A DNA stretch of 29,629 nt from a virus, in the IMG/VR virus record IMGVR_UViG_3300036944_000570, positions 1 to 29,629 of that record. One strand, 5' to 3'. The notes below the pieces were generated by a model. It made no database searches. It had not been told where the DNA came from and worked only from the letters and a program-made list of their open reading frames with translations. Positions within the stretch are counted from its first letter, which is position 1. Each line of letters starts with the position of its first letter. Shown here one piece after another: positions 1 to 6,863 of the stretch. The position numbers and the translations under genes were made by a program.

Positions 1-127
1 TTAATTCATCAACTGCTATCAAAGCACATTGTTTGGCTTTAAATAAGTTCAATCCACTACCCTCGTAGTCTAAAACATTGAGTCTAAAATTTTCTACTAA
101 CTCTTTTGCTTTTTCTTTGGGCGTCAT
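1..127 (-). CDS. Small MTPKEKA-family protein, 3' end cut by window edge
   Basis: This is a partial leftward gene. It starts with the ATG read from 127 down and runs off the left edge, so its C-terminus and stop are missing. The visible part begins MTPKEKAKELVENF and ends with a KAKQCALIAVDEL segment. It belongs to the same small-protein family as the genes at 124-369 and 29436-29624, and its first 104 coding bases are identical to the latter. The start overlaps the stop of the upstream gene (ATGA at 124-127), so translation is probably coupled. The KQCA-I-VDE core is a predicted amphipathic helix and no catalytic motif is visible. Function unknown. It may be the same gene as 29436-29624 seen twice on a circular genome, but bases 1-23 differ at four positions. 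Confidence 0.75.
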   Translation of the reverse strand, partial: MTPKEKAKELVENFRLNVLDYEGSGLNLFKAKQCALIAVDEL

Positions 128-132
128 AATTC
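24..132. repeat. Terminal direct repeat, left copy (109 bp)
   Basis: These 109 bases are identical to 29521-29629, the last 109 bases of the window. The repeat covers the 5' part of a small leftward gene plus five bases of upstream sequence. Similarity continues outward (bases 1-23 match 29498-29520 at 19 of 23 positions), so the repeat is embedded in longer paralogous sequence. It could be an assembly overlap of a circular genome or a true pair of gene copies. Confidence 0.9.
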
Positions 133-369
133 TTCTATTTCTTGTTTAACTTTATTTAGGTAATCTAATTCAATAGCTTCAAATTCACTCCTATCTTCAT
201 TAAAAACTATCATTAAAGATAACATTTGACTAATCATCTCATCAACTGTTATTATTGCACATTGTTTGGCTTTTTGGTAAAGTATTCTTTTAAACGATAA
301 AGAACCATTATCGTAAAGTGATTCTAATAATTTATCTACTAAATCTTCTGCTTTTTCTTTGGGCGTCAT
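124..369 (-). CDS. Small MTPKEKA-family protein, 81 aa
   Basis: Hypothetical leftward protein, complete. It shares the N-terminal MTPKEKA-LV signature, a KAKQCAI-TVDE central helix and a C-terminal VKQEIEEL tail with the 62-residue protein at 29436-29624, so the two are paralogues. The 81-residue copy carries an extra acidic stretch (FNEDRSEFEAIELDY) before the tail. It has no membrane segment or metal-binding motif. Its ATG overlaps the stop of the helix-turn-helix gene (ATGA, 366-369) and its own stop overlaps the next start (124-127), so it is the second gene of a tightly coupled leftward operon. Function unknown; tandem copies of one small family suggest a host-facing or dosage role, which is inference. 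Confidence 0.8.
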   Translation of the reverse strand: MTPKEKAEDLVDKLLESLYDNGSLSFKRILYQKAKQCAIITVDEMISQMLSLMIVFNEDRSEFEAIELDYLNKVKQEIEEL

Positions 370-578
370 AATAACTGAATTTTAATTATACAATTGTTTT
401 GATAAATAGTAAATTTTTTAATACCTAATTCTCTAGCGACTTCAATCGACCATTCAATAGATCCTTTTACATCGCTAGTTAATCGTTTGCTAAATGTCGC
501 CTGTTTTACCCCTATTTTTGGGTAAATATCAATCGCCCTGGCGTTGGCGATTTGCATAACTTGTTTAATTGGATTCAT
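366..578 (-). CDS. Small putative HTH DNA-binding protein, 70 aa
   Basis: I start this at the ATG read from 578 (MNPIKQVMQ). An in-frame upstream extension to 629 is hydrophobic, lysine-poor sequence encoded by the promoter region and is unlikely to be translated. Residues about 15-35 (IYPKIGVKQATFSKRL) look like a helix-turn-helix of the Cro/repressor kind: a short helix, a glycine turn, then a polar recognition helix with Q, T and S. It is the first gene of the leftward unit, facing the rightward early genes across the divergent promoter region. A role as a Cro-like regulator is plausible. The HTH call rests on pattern alone, and the remainder (ELGIKKFTIYQNN) is not diagnostic. Confidence 0.65.
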   Translation of the reverse strand: MNPIKQVMQIANARAIDIYPKIGVKQATFSKRLTSDVKGSIEWSIEVARELGIKKFTIYQNNCIIKIQLL

Positions 579-598
579 AATTTTAATTTTATTTTTGA

Positions 599-606
599 CA
601 AAGATA
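599..606 (-). promoter_or_regulatory. Leftward early promoter, -7 box
   Basis: On the minus strand 606-599 reads TATCTTTG, a match to the Bacteroidetes -7 consensus TAnnTTTG. It lies 21 bases upstream of the leftward start codon at 578. I see no clear TTG -33 box at the usual 19-base spacing, so the promoter may be weak or activator-dependent. Confidence 0.5.
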
Positions 607-649
607 TAAAAAAAAATAATAAAAATCATTTTTATATGAATTAAATTTA

Positions 650-657
650 TATATTTG
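650..657 (+). promoter_or_regulatory. Rightward early promoter, -7 box
   Basis: TATATTTG at 650-657 matches TAnnTTTG and lies 23 bases upstream of the first rightward start codon (681). No TTG is present at the expected -33 position (about 628), where there is an A/T-rich run instead. Together with the opposing box at 599-606 it makes a divergent control region between the two arms of the genome. Confidence 0.5.
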
Positions 658-680
658 TAAAAATTTTAAATCTTAAAACT

Positions 681-848
681 ATGGAAAGTAACAATTTAAA
701 CGAGTGCCTAGAGTACGCAAAAGACACGGGAGATTTTGAGCCTATTGAATGTGCCGTAATTGAACAAACTAAAATTATTGAAAAGGCAATATTACAATTG
801 CTAGAATTAAAAAAAACTTTATTATCAAATCAAAACCCAATTTTATGA
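681..848 (+). CDS. Small early hypothetical protein, 55 aa
   Basis: First gene of the rightward unit, starting MESNNLNECLEYAKD at the first ATG after the divergent promoter. The protein is acidic in its first half and ends in a leucine/isoleucine-rich amphipathic helix (KIIEKAILQLLELKK) that could form a coiled coil. The stop overlaps the next start (ATGA, 845-848). No family recognised. The position, overlap and phage-like packing support it as a real gene. Confidence 0.65.
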   Translation: MESNNLNECLEYAKDTGDFEPIECAVIEQTKIIEKAILQLLELKKTLLSNQNPIL

Positions 849-967
849 ACGAAAAAAGAGTGCAAAGCTTCTACGAGTGGCTTTTAAAAATTCACAACAT
901 TTATTTAAACGATAACGCTCAAGTAACCCGAGCATTTAACAAAGTATACAATTATGAGCAAAGATAA
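845..967 (+). CDS. Small early hypothetical protein, 40 aa
   Basis: Starts MNEKRVQSFYEWLLK at an ATG overlapping the preceding stop and ends inside the first codons of the following gene (954). The sequence is mostly helical with aromatic residues and carries no motif I recognise. It is kept because start and stop are both coupled to its neighbours, which chance ORFs rarely show. Confidence 0.55.
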   Translation: MNEKRVQSFYEWLLKIHNIYLNDNAQVTRAFNKVYNYEQR

Positions 968-1403
968 ATTTTTAGAGATGAGAATGGAAGAGGTCGCAGT
1001 AATGTACGATCATAATTTCACAAAAAAAGAGGCCATTTTAACAGGTAAAAGAATGGTTGACGATTTATTAGAAGCTGGCGAAGTTGAGCCGCTAAAAGTT
1101 TGGACGAATATTTGCCGACTTAAAGAGGTTATAAATTCAGCGGACGCTAGATTCCGGGATAAAATAGAAATTATTGAAAAGGAGTCTATAAACGGCGTTG
1201 AATTTAGCGCGGTGCAAGGTGGCGAAACTATCAACTATAAAGACGATGAAATTTATATGGATATTTTTAACGAGCTTAAAGAGCGCGAGGAACTTTTAAA
1301 AATCGCTTTTAAGTCTAAAAATGAAATTTACGATCAAAACGGGGTTTTAGTTACTAAATGCAGTTCGACTCCTAGAAAATCGTCTATAACGTGTAAATTT
1401 TAA
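954..1403 (+). CDS. Conserved phage hypothetical protein, 149 aa
   Basis: A soluble, charged, largely helical protein. The central part (LLEAGEVEPLKVWTNICRLKEVI, about residues 38-60) followed by an ADARFRDK segment and INGVEFSAVQGGE (about 80-92) resembles a protein often found beside RecT and SSB genes in Bacteroidetes phages; this is from memory of the family, not a search. No catalytic motif is visible. It overlaps the preceding small gene by 14 bases and precedes a MazG-like gene by three bases. A role in early DNA metabolism is inferred from position only. Confidence 0.75.
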   Translation: MSKDKFLEMRMEEVAVMYDHNFTKKEAILTGKRMVDDLLEAGEVEPLKVWTNICRLKEVINSADARFRDKIEIIEKESINGVEFSAVQGGETINYKDDEIYMDIFNELKEREELLKIAFKSKNEIYDQNGVLVTKCSSTPRKSSITCKF

Positions 1404-1406
1404 GTT

Positions 1407-1595
1407 ATGCAAGATAGTATAGTAAATTCAGTAATTGACAAATTTAAACAGCGATCTGAGGCCGGAATTAATAAATACGGTACAACTTTAGACCGAGACG
1501 ATTTAACTACCTTAGAATGGTTAAAACACGCCCAGGAGGAGGCTATGGATTTTTGTTTATATTTAGAAAAATTATCAAAAGAATTAGAGCAATGA
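1407..1595 (+). CDS. MazG-like all-alpha NTP pyrophosphohydrolase candidate, 62 aa
   Basis: The sequence has the arrangement KYGTTLDRDDL (about residues 23-33) then WLKHAQEEAMDFCLYLEKL (about 38-56), a pattern seen in short phage proteins related to all-alpha nucleoside triphosphate pyrophosphatases. The EEAMD segment corresponds to the acidic metal-binding helix of that fold (ExxED-like). At 62 residues it is shorter than full MazG proteins and holds at most one acidic helix pair, so catalysis is uncertain. Its TGA overlaps the next ATG. If active it would hydrolyse (d)NTPs, adjusting nucleotide pools or alarmone levels during early infection; that function is inferred. Confidence 0.55.
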   Translation: MQDSIVNSVIDKFKQRSEAGINKYGTTLDRDDLTTLEWLKHAQEEAMDFCLYLEKLSKELEQ

Positions 1596-1777
1596 AACAT
1601 AAAATAGGAGATGTAGTTTTTTTAAAAACAGACAAAGAACAAGATCCAAGAATTATTACAGGAATTTTAATTAGGCCTTATGGTAATTTATATTATTTGT
1701 CAAAATGCGATACAGAAACTACACACTTTGATATTGAATTTACATCAGATATAAACGAAATTTTAAAATTATTATGA
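1592..1777 (+). CDS. Small beta-rich hypothetical protein, 61 aa
   Basis: Starts at the ATG at 1592, which overlaps the preceding stop. An in-frame extension upstream lies inside the MazG-like gene and is rejected. The protein begins MKHKIGDVVFLKTD, and the KxGDxVFLKTDKEQDPRIITGI pattern resembles the first strands of a small SH3-like barrel. No catalytic residues are apparent. The stop overlaps the next start (ATGA, 1774-1777). Function unknown. Confidence 0.65.
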   Translation: MKHKIGDVVFLKTDKEQDPRIITGILIRPYGNLYYLSKCDTETTHFDIEFTSDINEILKLL

Positions 1778-2025
1778 ATCCAAAAAAAGTAAACGTAAAA
1801 ATGCACTTATTTTTTTGCTTAATGCAATTACTCCTGGAGTGCCTGGACGAGTTAAAAGTAACTAGTCCTAAAATGCTAAAGTTAAAAGTAGATTTAACAG
1901 AAATGTGTGAGCTGTTAAATAATGAATGCGCAAACACTTTTACAATTCAAAAAACAACTTATTTTAGTGAAATTTCAAATAAAATTTATACTTTAATGAG
2001 AAAACATTTTGATAATAAAATGTAA
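1774..2025 (+). CDS. Hypothetical early protein, 83 aa
   Basis: Last gene of the first rightward cluster. The N-terminus (MNPKKVNVKMHLFFCLMQLLL) is basic then hydrophobic, but the hydrophobic part is short and reads more like a buried helix than a signal peptide. Leucine-rich helices follow (LKVDLTEMCELLNNE). It has three cysteines and no obvious metal site. It is coupled to the upstream gene by ATGA. The next promoter's TTG box (2009-2011) lies inside its last codons. No family recognised. Confidence 0.65.
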   Translation: MNPKKVNVKMHLFFCLMQLLLECLDELKVTSPKMLKLKVDLTEMCELLNNECANTFTIQKTTYFSEISNKIYTLMRKHFDNKM

Positions 2026-2038
2026 TTATTTACATTTG
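2009..2038 (+). promoter_or_regulatory. Bacteroidetes-type promoter before the recombination/replication genes
   Basis: TTG at 2009-2011, 19 bases, then TACATTTG at 2031-2038: an exact fit to the Bacteroidetes sigma-A pattern (TTG, 19, TAnnTTTG). Transcription should start near 2044-2046, giving a leader of about 100 bases before the RecT-like gene. The -33 box overlaps the 3' end of the preceding coding sequence. Confidence 0.7.
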
Positions 2039-2049
2039 CACAACGATAG

Positions 2050-2130
2050 TGGTCAGACTATTTAAAAAACTAATTATTTTTAACCCTATCTGTGCCAATT
2101 CTGACCAATTGGATTTCGGATAGGGTTTTT
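2050..2130 (+). ncRNA. Structured leader or small RNA: terminator hairpin with pseudoknot potential
   Basis: The RNA expected from the promoter at 2009-2038 can fold into a long hairpin. Its outer stem is 2082-2092 with 2117-2127 (11 pairs, one G-U) and its inner stem is CCAATT 2095-2100 with AATTGG 2107-2112. It is followed by five T at 2126-2130, like an intrinsic terminator. All six bases of the apical loop (CTGACC, 2101-2106) are complementary to an upstream segment. The full match is TGGTCAGA at 2050-2057 with TCTGACCA at 2100-2107. The interleaved order allows either an H-type pseudoknot or mutually exclusive folds (attenuator). The product could be an attenuated leader of the RecT operon or a free RNA of about 85 bases. 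I cannot assign it to a named RNA family. Confidence 0.6.
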
Positions 2131-2144
2131 AAATTTATAAAATT

Positions 2145-2807
2145 ATGAAAAATGAAATTTCAGTAATGGCAGTTAATGACATTATGGTAATGGCAAAAAC
2201 TTTTGCCGAGAGTGGAATGTTTACAGACGCGAAAGCAATGGGTCAAGCATTCGTTAAAATTCAAGCGGGCCAAGAGATTGGAATACCTCCTTTTGCCGCA
2301 ATGTCGGGGATACATATTATCCAGGGTAAACCAACTTTAGGAGCCGGTTTAATCGCTTCCGCTGTAAAAGGATCCGGGAAGTACGATTATAAGGTTTTGA
2401 AACTAGACGATAAAAATTGCTCAATCGATTTTTTACAAGGTGGCGAAGTAATTGGTAACTCTAGCTTTTCAATCGAGGACGCGAAAAAAGCACAAACGAA
2501 AAATATTGATAAATTCCCTAAAAATATGCTGTTTGCGCGTGCTATTTCAAACGGTGTAAAATGGTTTTGCCCTGATGTGTTTGCGGGGCCTGTTTATGTA
2601 TCCGAAGAAATGCCGGATAATACCGTAGACGTAAATCATATTGAAGTAATTGAGCCAACTATTTTAAACAAAAAGCAATTTGATAAGGTTTTAGAAAACG
2701 TTGACACTTTAAATAGATGTATGGACGCGGTTTCTGAGGGTAAAATAAAATTATCCGAGGAGCAGGCTATTTTAATTGAACAATATAAATCAACTTTAAT
2801 AAATTAA
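2145..2807 (+). CDS. RecT-like single-strand annealing protein, 220 aa
   Basis: Resembles phage RecT-type recombinases of Bacteroidetes: an N-terminal helical part with AFVKIQAGQEIGIPPFAAMSGI (about residues 43-64), then IIQGKPTLGAGLIAS (about 66-80) and FPKNMLFARAISNGVKWFCPD (about 125-145). These K-x-P-A-R-A-G features recur in that group. Such proteins bind ssDNA and anneal complementary strands, acting with an SSB and a nuclease in replication-linked recombination. The SSB gene follows after four bases and a helicase and VRR-NUC nuclease lie downstream, consistent with a recombination module. No RecE/lambda-exo type exonuclease is evident. The start is the ATG after the structured leader. 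Alternative: an uncharacterised ssDNA-binding protein of the same superfamily. Confidence 0.75.
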   Translation: MKNEISVMAVNDIMVMAKTFAESGMFTDAKAMGQAFVKIQAGQEIGIPPFAAMSGIHIIQGKPTLGAGLIASAVKGSGKYDYKVLKLDDKNCSIDFLQGGEVIGNSSFSIEDAKKAQTKNIDKFPKNMLFARAISNGVKWFCPDVFAGPVYVSEEMPDNTVDVNHIEVIEPTILNKKQFDKVLENVDTLNRCMDAVSEGKIKLSEEQAILIEQYKSTLIN

Positions 2808-2811
2808 TAAA

Positions 2812-3147
2812 ATGGAAGTAGTAGGAAAAATTAAATCAATAGGGCAAACTGCCGAAGTTGGAAGTTCTAACTTTAAAAAAAGGGATATTGTAGTAACAAC
2901 CCAGGAACAATACCCGCAGCATATTTTAATTCAATTTGTGCAAGATAAATGCGATATTTTAGATAATTATAAAGTCGGTCAATCTGTAACCGTTGGCGTA
3001 AATCTACGCGGTCGAGAATGGGTAAACCAAAAAGGCGAAACAGTATATTTTAATACTATTCAAGGCTGGAAAATAAACGCCGAGGAAGTAGTCGAAGAGG
3101 CCCAGGAGGTCGAGATTTTAGAAACGGATCCCGATTTACCTTTTTAA
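2812..3147 (+). CDS. Single-stranded DNA-binding protein (DUF3127-like OB fold), 111 aa
   Basis: A short beta-rich protein beginning MEVVGKIKSIGQTAEVG and continuing with RDIVVTTQEQYPQHILIQF and VGQSVTVGVNLRGREW, typical of the DUF3127 OB-fold group that serves as SSB in Bacteroidetes. The last third is acidic (AEEVVEEAQEVEILETD) and ends DPDLPF, closely matching the conserved SSB tail (DDxIPF) that recruits replication and repair partners. It would coat ssDNA at the phage fork and present it to the RecT-like protein encoded just upstream. A terminator-like hairpin follows the stop by ten bases. Confidence 0.85.
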   Translation: MEVVGKIKSIGQTAEVGSSNFKKRDIVVTTQEQYPQHILIQFVQDKCDILDNYKVGQSVTVGVNLRGREWVNQKGETVYFNTIQGWKINAEEVVEEAQEVEILETDPDLPF

Positions 3148-3157
3148 ATTTAAAAAC

Positions 3158-3189
3158 GGCGGGTAATTAATTTTATCCGCCATTTTTTT
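3158..3189 (+). terminator. Intrinsic terminator between SSB and helicase
   Basis: Stem GGCGGGTAA (3158-3166) with TTATCCGCC (3173-3181), nine pairs including one G-U, with a six-base loop and then seven T at 3183-3189. An A run precedes the stem. The T run ends four bases before the helicase ATG (3194), so the element occupies the whole helicase leader. Either readthrough is partial or the hairpin also regulates helicase translation. Confidence 0.75.
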
Positions 3190-3193
3190 GACT

Positions 3194-4720
3194 ATGAAAA
3201 AAATCTTAAGACCATACCAACAGGAACTACTAGACGAAATTTTGCAAAACAAATCAAATCGTTTATGTGTTCAGCTTTCAACCGGTGGCGGTAAAACCGT
3301 TATTTTTACCGAGTTAGTTGTACAACTAAACTCCAAAACTTTAATTTTAGTAGATAGTATTGATTTGGTTAATCAAACCGTTGACACGTTTAAAAAGCAA
3401 GGCGTTGACGTTGGTTGTGTTTTAGCCGGTGCCAAAAAAATACCCGATAATTTGGTAATTGTAGCAATGGTAAAAAGCCTTTGGAATAGAAAATCAAAGC
3501 TACCAAACTTTAATTATTGTATAGTCGATGAGTGCCACAATTGGGAGTTTAATAAATTGTTCCCATACCTAAAAGATTGCAAAATAATAGGATTTACTGC
3601 AACCCCTGACCGATTAAAACGCTATAAATTAAATGATTTACAAAGCGCTAAGGAAACGATGAGCGATGTGTACGATGATATTATTTGCGGTAAGTCAATA
3701 AGCTGGTTAATGGATAACGGCTATTTAGTACGCGAAGAAAATAAATATATTGAGTTTGACGCTTCGCCACTTAAAGTAGACGCTAGCGGGGAATTTACCG
3801 CGTCAAGTTTAAAAGAGGTGTTTCAATCTGAGGATTATAAAAAAGCACTTAGGCAAACATTCGATAAACTTTGCAACGGTAAAAAAACGCTTTTATTTAC
3901 TTCGTCAACAGAAACAAACGCTATTTATGCGGAATTATTTAAAGACAAAAACGTAAAAACATACGATAGCGTCAATAATTTACCAAACGAACGCGCCGAA
4001 ATTATAGATTGGTTTCGTAATACACCGGACGCGCTTTTAATAAATACAGGGTGTTTTACTAAAGGTTTTGATGTCGATGACGTGGAATGTATAGTAATGG
4101 CCCGAGCTACAAAATCGCTAGCCTTATGGATACAAATTGCGGGACGTGGCGCCAGGCCAACCAATAAAATAGAAAAGCCTTTTTTTACTTTAATTGACGG
4201 CGGTAACAATAACAAAGAACACCAATTTTTTAGTTTTGAGCGAGATTGGAATAAGATATTTTACGATCAAAAAATAAAAAATATACTCGAGGACATTCAA
4301 GAATGTGAGGAATGCGGTTTTACTTTTACAAAAAAGGACAAAATTTGTCCTAATTGCGGAGCTGAAGTTCCCGAAGAGTTAAGCGAAGAACAAGAGCTTG
4401 AAATAAAAAAATTTCAAATTTACGGCCAAAAAAATAAACTACAACCGCCTACAATTGACCTAGATTTTTTTATTAATAAGGGCGCTACAAAATACGAAAC
4501 TTTAAAAATTCTAAAAGAAAAATGGATAAAATTCCTTTTATCTCAAGAATTTACAGAAAATTCGTTTGACGTGAATATTGATAAAAGATTTGCCGTACTT
4601 TTACGGCCCTATTATTTTAAAATTTTAGGCTCAATTTTAGAAAATGGTAAAAGGGTTAAGTATTTTACCTATACCGAACAAATCAAAAATCAATTTAAAA
4701 AAATTAAATATGGACTTTAG
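3194..4720 (+). CDS. SF2 DNA helicase with C-terminal zinc ribbon, 508 aa
   Basis: Start chosen at the ATG at 3194 rather than the in-frame TTG at 3188. A Q-motif-like RPYQQELLDEI (residues 6-16) precedes Walker A STGGGKT (29-35), motif II DECH (112-115) and motif III FTATPDR (about 134-140). Motif VI is QIAGRGARP (about 315-323). Around residue 370 there is a Cys4 ribbon (CEECGF then CPNCGA). This layout resembles phage helicases of the T5 D10/UvsW and type I restriction HsdR-like group. It would unwind DNA or remodel branched intermediates at forks. It follows the SSB gene after a terminator hairpin and overlaps the primase gene by 11 bases, so the two are probably translated together. Confidence 0.9.
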   Translation: MKKILRPYQQELLDEILQNKSNRLCVQLSTGGGKTVIFTELVVQLNSKTLILVDSIDLVNQTVDTFKKQGVDVGCVLAGAKKIPDNLVIVAMVKSLWNRKSKLPNFNYCIVDECHNWEFNKLFPYLKDCKIIGFTATPDRLKRYKLNDLQSAKETMSDVYDDIICGKSISWLMDNGYLVREENKYIEFDASPLKVDASGEFTASSLKEVFQSEDYKKALRQTFDKLCNGKKTLLFTSSTETNAIYAELFKDKNVKTYDSVNNLPNERAEIIDWFRNTPDALLINTGCFTKGFDVDDVECIVMARATKSLALWIQIAGRGARPTNKIEKPFFTLIDGGNNNKEHQFFSFERDWNKIFYDQKIKNILEDIQECEECGFTFTKKDKICPNCGAEVPEELSEEQELEIKKFQIYGQKNKLQPPTIDLDFFINKGATKYETLKILKEKWIKFLLSQEFTENSFDVNIDKRFAVLLRPYYFKILGSILENGKRVKYFTYTEQIKNQFKKIKYGL

Positions 4721-6863
4721 CCAAATAAAAATTAGTACATTCCCTAGCATAGCTAGTAAAAAAAGTAATATCCTAGATTGCGACATTTCACTCCGGGATT
4801 ATATCGAAGACGTAAAACGCGGTAAATATTTGAACGAGATTATAGATGTTCGTAATGCTTTGCAAAAATACGGCAAAGGTAAAGAATATTCCGAAGCCAA
4901 AAAAAAACTACCACTAGCTACCGCTTGCTGCACAATTAAAGCGGGACACACACGAGGCAAAAATAATATTTCAGAAATGAACGGTTTTTATTTGGCCGAT
5001 ATTGATGACGATGTAAGCGATTCACTTTTTGAGGATTTAAAAAATGATAAATACACTTGTATAATTCACAGATCAGTAGGCGGTAAAGGCGTTTGTATTT
5101 TTGTAAAAATCAATCCAAAAAAGTTTATTGAGACTTTTTACGATTTGGCTCAATATTATTTAGACAATTATAACATATCAATTGATCAGGCTTGCAAAGA
5201 TGAGGCGCGTGCTAGATTTGTTTCTTTTGATCCGTATATTTTTGAAAACCCAAACTCGCAAAAATTTATTTCAACTTATAAAAAACCAAAAGAAAAACCT
5301 AAACAAGATTATTTATTTGCCGAAGATGATTTTGGCAGAATTGTAAAAGATTTAGAAGGTAAGGATTTATGCCAGGGCGACTATAAAAGATATTTAGATA
5401 TAGGATTTGCAATAGCCTCAAAATTTGGTCAGTCAGGTTTTGGTTATTACGATAGCATTTGCCGAGGTGGCGATAAATACGATCAGCAAAGAATAGAACG
5501 CGATTATAATAGATTTTGTAAAGGTAATTCAGACGGTATTACAATAGCCACTTTATACCATTACGCAAAAGAGGCCGGAGTCGATGTAGTTTCAAAAACA
5601 ACAAAGCAAGCGATTGAAAAGGTACGAATTTCAAAAGCCACAAAAAAACCAATTGAAAAACCTACCGACCTAGAAGCTCAAATTATTAAAATAGGCGATT
5701 CAATTTTAAAACAAGATAAATCCGAGGACTTAGATAGTAAAGTTTTGGCTTTTGTAAGTCAGGAATGGCTACCGATTTTTAATGAATTTAACGGCCTTAT
5801 TGAAGTTTTAGGAACAGTTTTAGACGATAGGACTCTAAACACAATTTCGATTCAAGCTAGCGCATATTGTGAGCAAGATGTAACACCTCAGCGAGTAATG
5901 AAATGCCTTAACTCATACGCCACAAAAAGCGAGAATAAAGTTTTGGATTATTTTAAAAATTTAGAATATAAAGGGGACGGTTTTATAAAAAAATACGTAG
6001 AATTAATCGAGCCAAAAAAAGAAATTAATACAGCCTATTTTAGTTCCTGGATAGTTGGAATGATCAATAATATACACCGCAAAAGAATTTCGGATAAAAT
6101 TAGCCCGCTTACAATTGTTTTAGCCGGTGGCCGTCAAGGTATTGGTAAATCAACCTGGTGCCGTCAAATTTTACCTAAAGATTTAGAGGATTATTTTGTC
6201 GAGGGTAAAATCGAAGAGACAAAAGATTTTAAATTTAGAATGTGCCGTAATATAATTATGTATGACGATGAGTTTGGAGGAGTTGGAGCAAAGGACGTTA
6301 AAAACTTTAAATCTGTATCCGATATGAGCGTAGCGGTTGATCGTAAATCATACGGTATAAATGACAGCCGAGAGCTTAGAAAAGTTAGTTTACTCGGAAG
6401 TACAAACGAACTCGATATATTAAAAGATCCAACAGGAAACCGCCGAATTTTACCTATTAAAGTCGATAGTATTGATTATGATTCGTGTATAAATTTTGAT
6501 TCTAAAGCAATGTTAGCAGAAGCCTATAAATTATACCTAGACGGTTTTGAATGGGTTATTAGAAAAGAGGAGGATCTTGAATTAATGAGATCTGAAAATG
6601 AGAGCTTTTACGAAAACGATGAGATTGAGGATATATTTTTCAGTAAATTTTCTTTTGTAGAAACTCCTTATTTTAATGCAAAAAAAGTATATAACAAAGG
6701 CGAGATTTTAAAATTATTTTCAAACACAAATTTAAAATTCTCAAAATTTGATTTGCGTAAAATCTACATAAAAAATAAAATGGAATATAAATTATATCGA
6801 ATTAATGACGAAATCAAAAAAGGCTTTTTACTTTTTGAAAAATCGGAAAGCGTTGATTTTTAG
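4710..6863 (+). CDS. BT4734/VirE-type primase fused to VapE-like helicase, 717 aa
   Basis: The ATG at 4710 (MDFSQIKIS) is preferred over an upstream in-frame start that lies inside the helicase gene. The N-terminal region (about residues 30-200) has the BT4734/VirE-N pattern: GFYLADIDDD at 92-101 with acidic residues expected at a primase active site, then SVGGKGVCIFVKI. A linker with helical PriCT-like features follows (CQGDYKRYLDIGFAIAS; SDGITIATLYHYAKE). The C-terminal half is a VapE/D5-like ATPase: Walker A GGRQGIGKST at about 473-482, Walker B IIMYDDEFGG, and a sensor-like LLGSTNE followed by NRRILPI. The protein would synthesise primers and unwind DNA as the phage replisome core. It is directly upstream of an iteron-bearing region that may be its origin. 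Confidence 0.88.
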   Translation: MDFSQIKISTFPSIASKKSNILDCDISLRDYIEDVKRGKYLNEIIDVRNALQKYGKGKEYSEAKKKLPLATACCTIKAGHTRGKNNISEMNGFYLADIDDDVSDSLFEDLKNDKYTCIIHRSVGGKGVCIFVKINPKKFIETFYDLAQYYLDNYNISIDQACKDEARARFVSFDPYIFENPNSQKFISTYKKPKEKPKQDYLFAEDDFGRIVKDLEGKDLCQGDYKRYLDIGFAIASKFGQSGFGYYDSICRGGDKYDQQRIERDYNRFCKGNSDGITIATLYHYAKEAGVDVVSKTTKQAIEKVRISKATKKPIEKPTDLEAQIIKIGDSILKQDKSEDLDSKVLAFVSQEWLPIFNEFNGLIEVLGTVLDDRTLNTISIQASAYCEQDVTPQRVMKCLNSYATKSENKVLDYFKNLEYKGDGFIKKYVELIEPKKEINTAYFSSWIVGMINNIHRKRISDKISPLTIVLAGGRQGIGKSTWCRQILPKDLEDYFVEGKIEETKDFKFRMCRNIIMYDDEFGGVGAKDVKNFKSVSDMSVAVDRKSYGINDSRELRKVSLLGSTNELDILKDPTGNRRILPIKVDSIDYDSCINFDSKAMLAEAYKLYLDGFEWVIRKEEDLELMRSENESFYENDEIEDIFFSKFSFVETPYFNAKKVYNKGEILKLFSNTNLKFSKFDLRKIYIKNKMEYKLYRINDEIKKGFLLFEKSESVDF

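Noticed and set aside
1010-1234. Minus-strand open frame inside the 149-residue early gene
   Set aside because: Fully inside a better-supported gene and on the opposite strand; composition is that of a shadow frame.
3925-4215. Minus-strand open frame of 96 codons in the helicase gene
   Set aside because: Overlaps helicase motifs V-VI completely; no regulatory signal.
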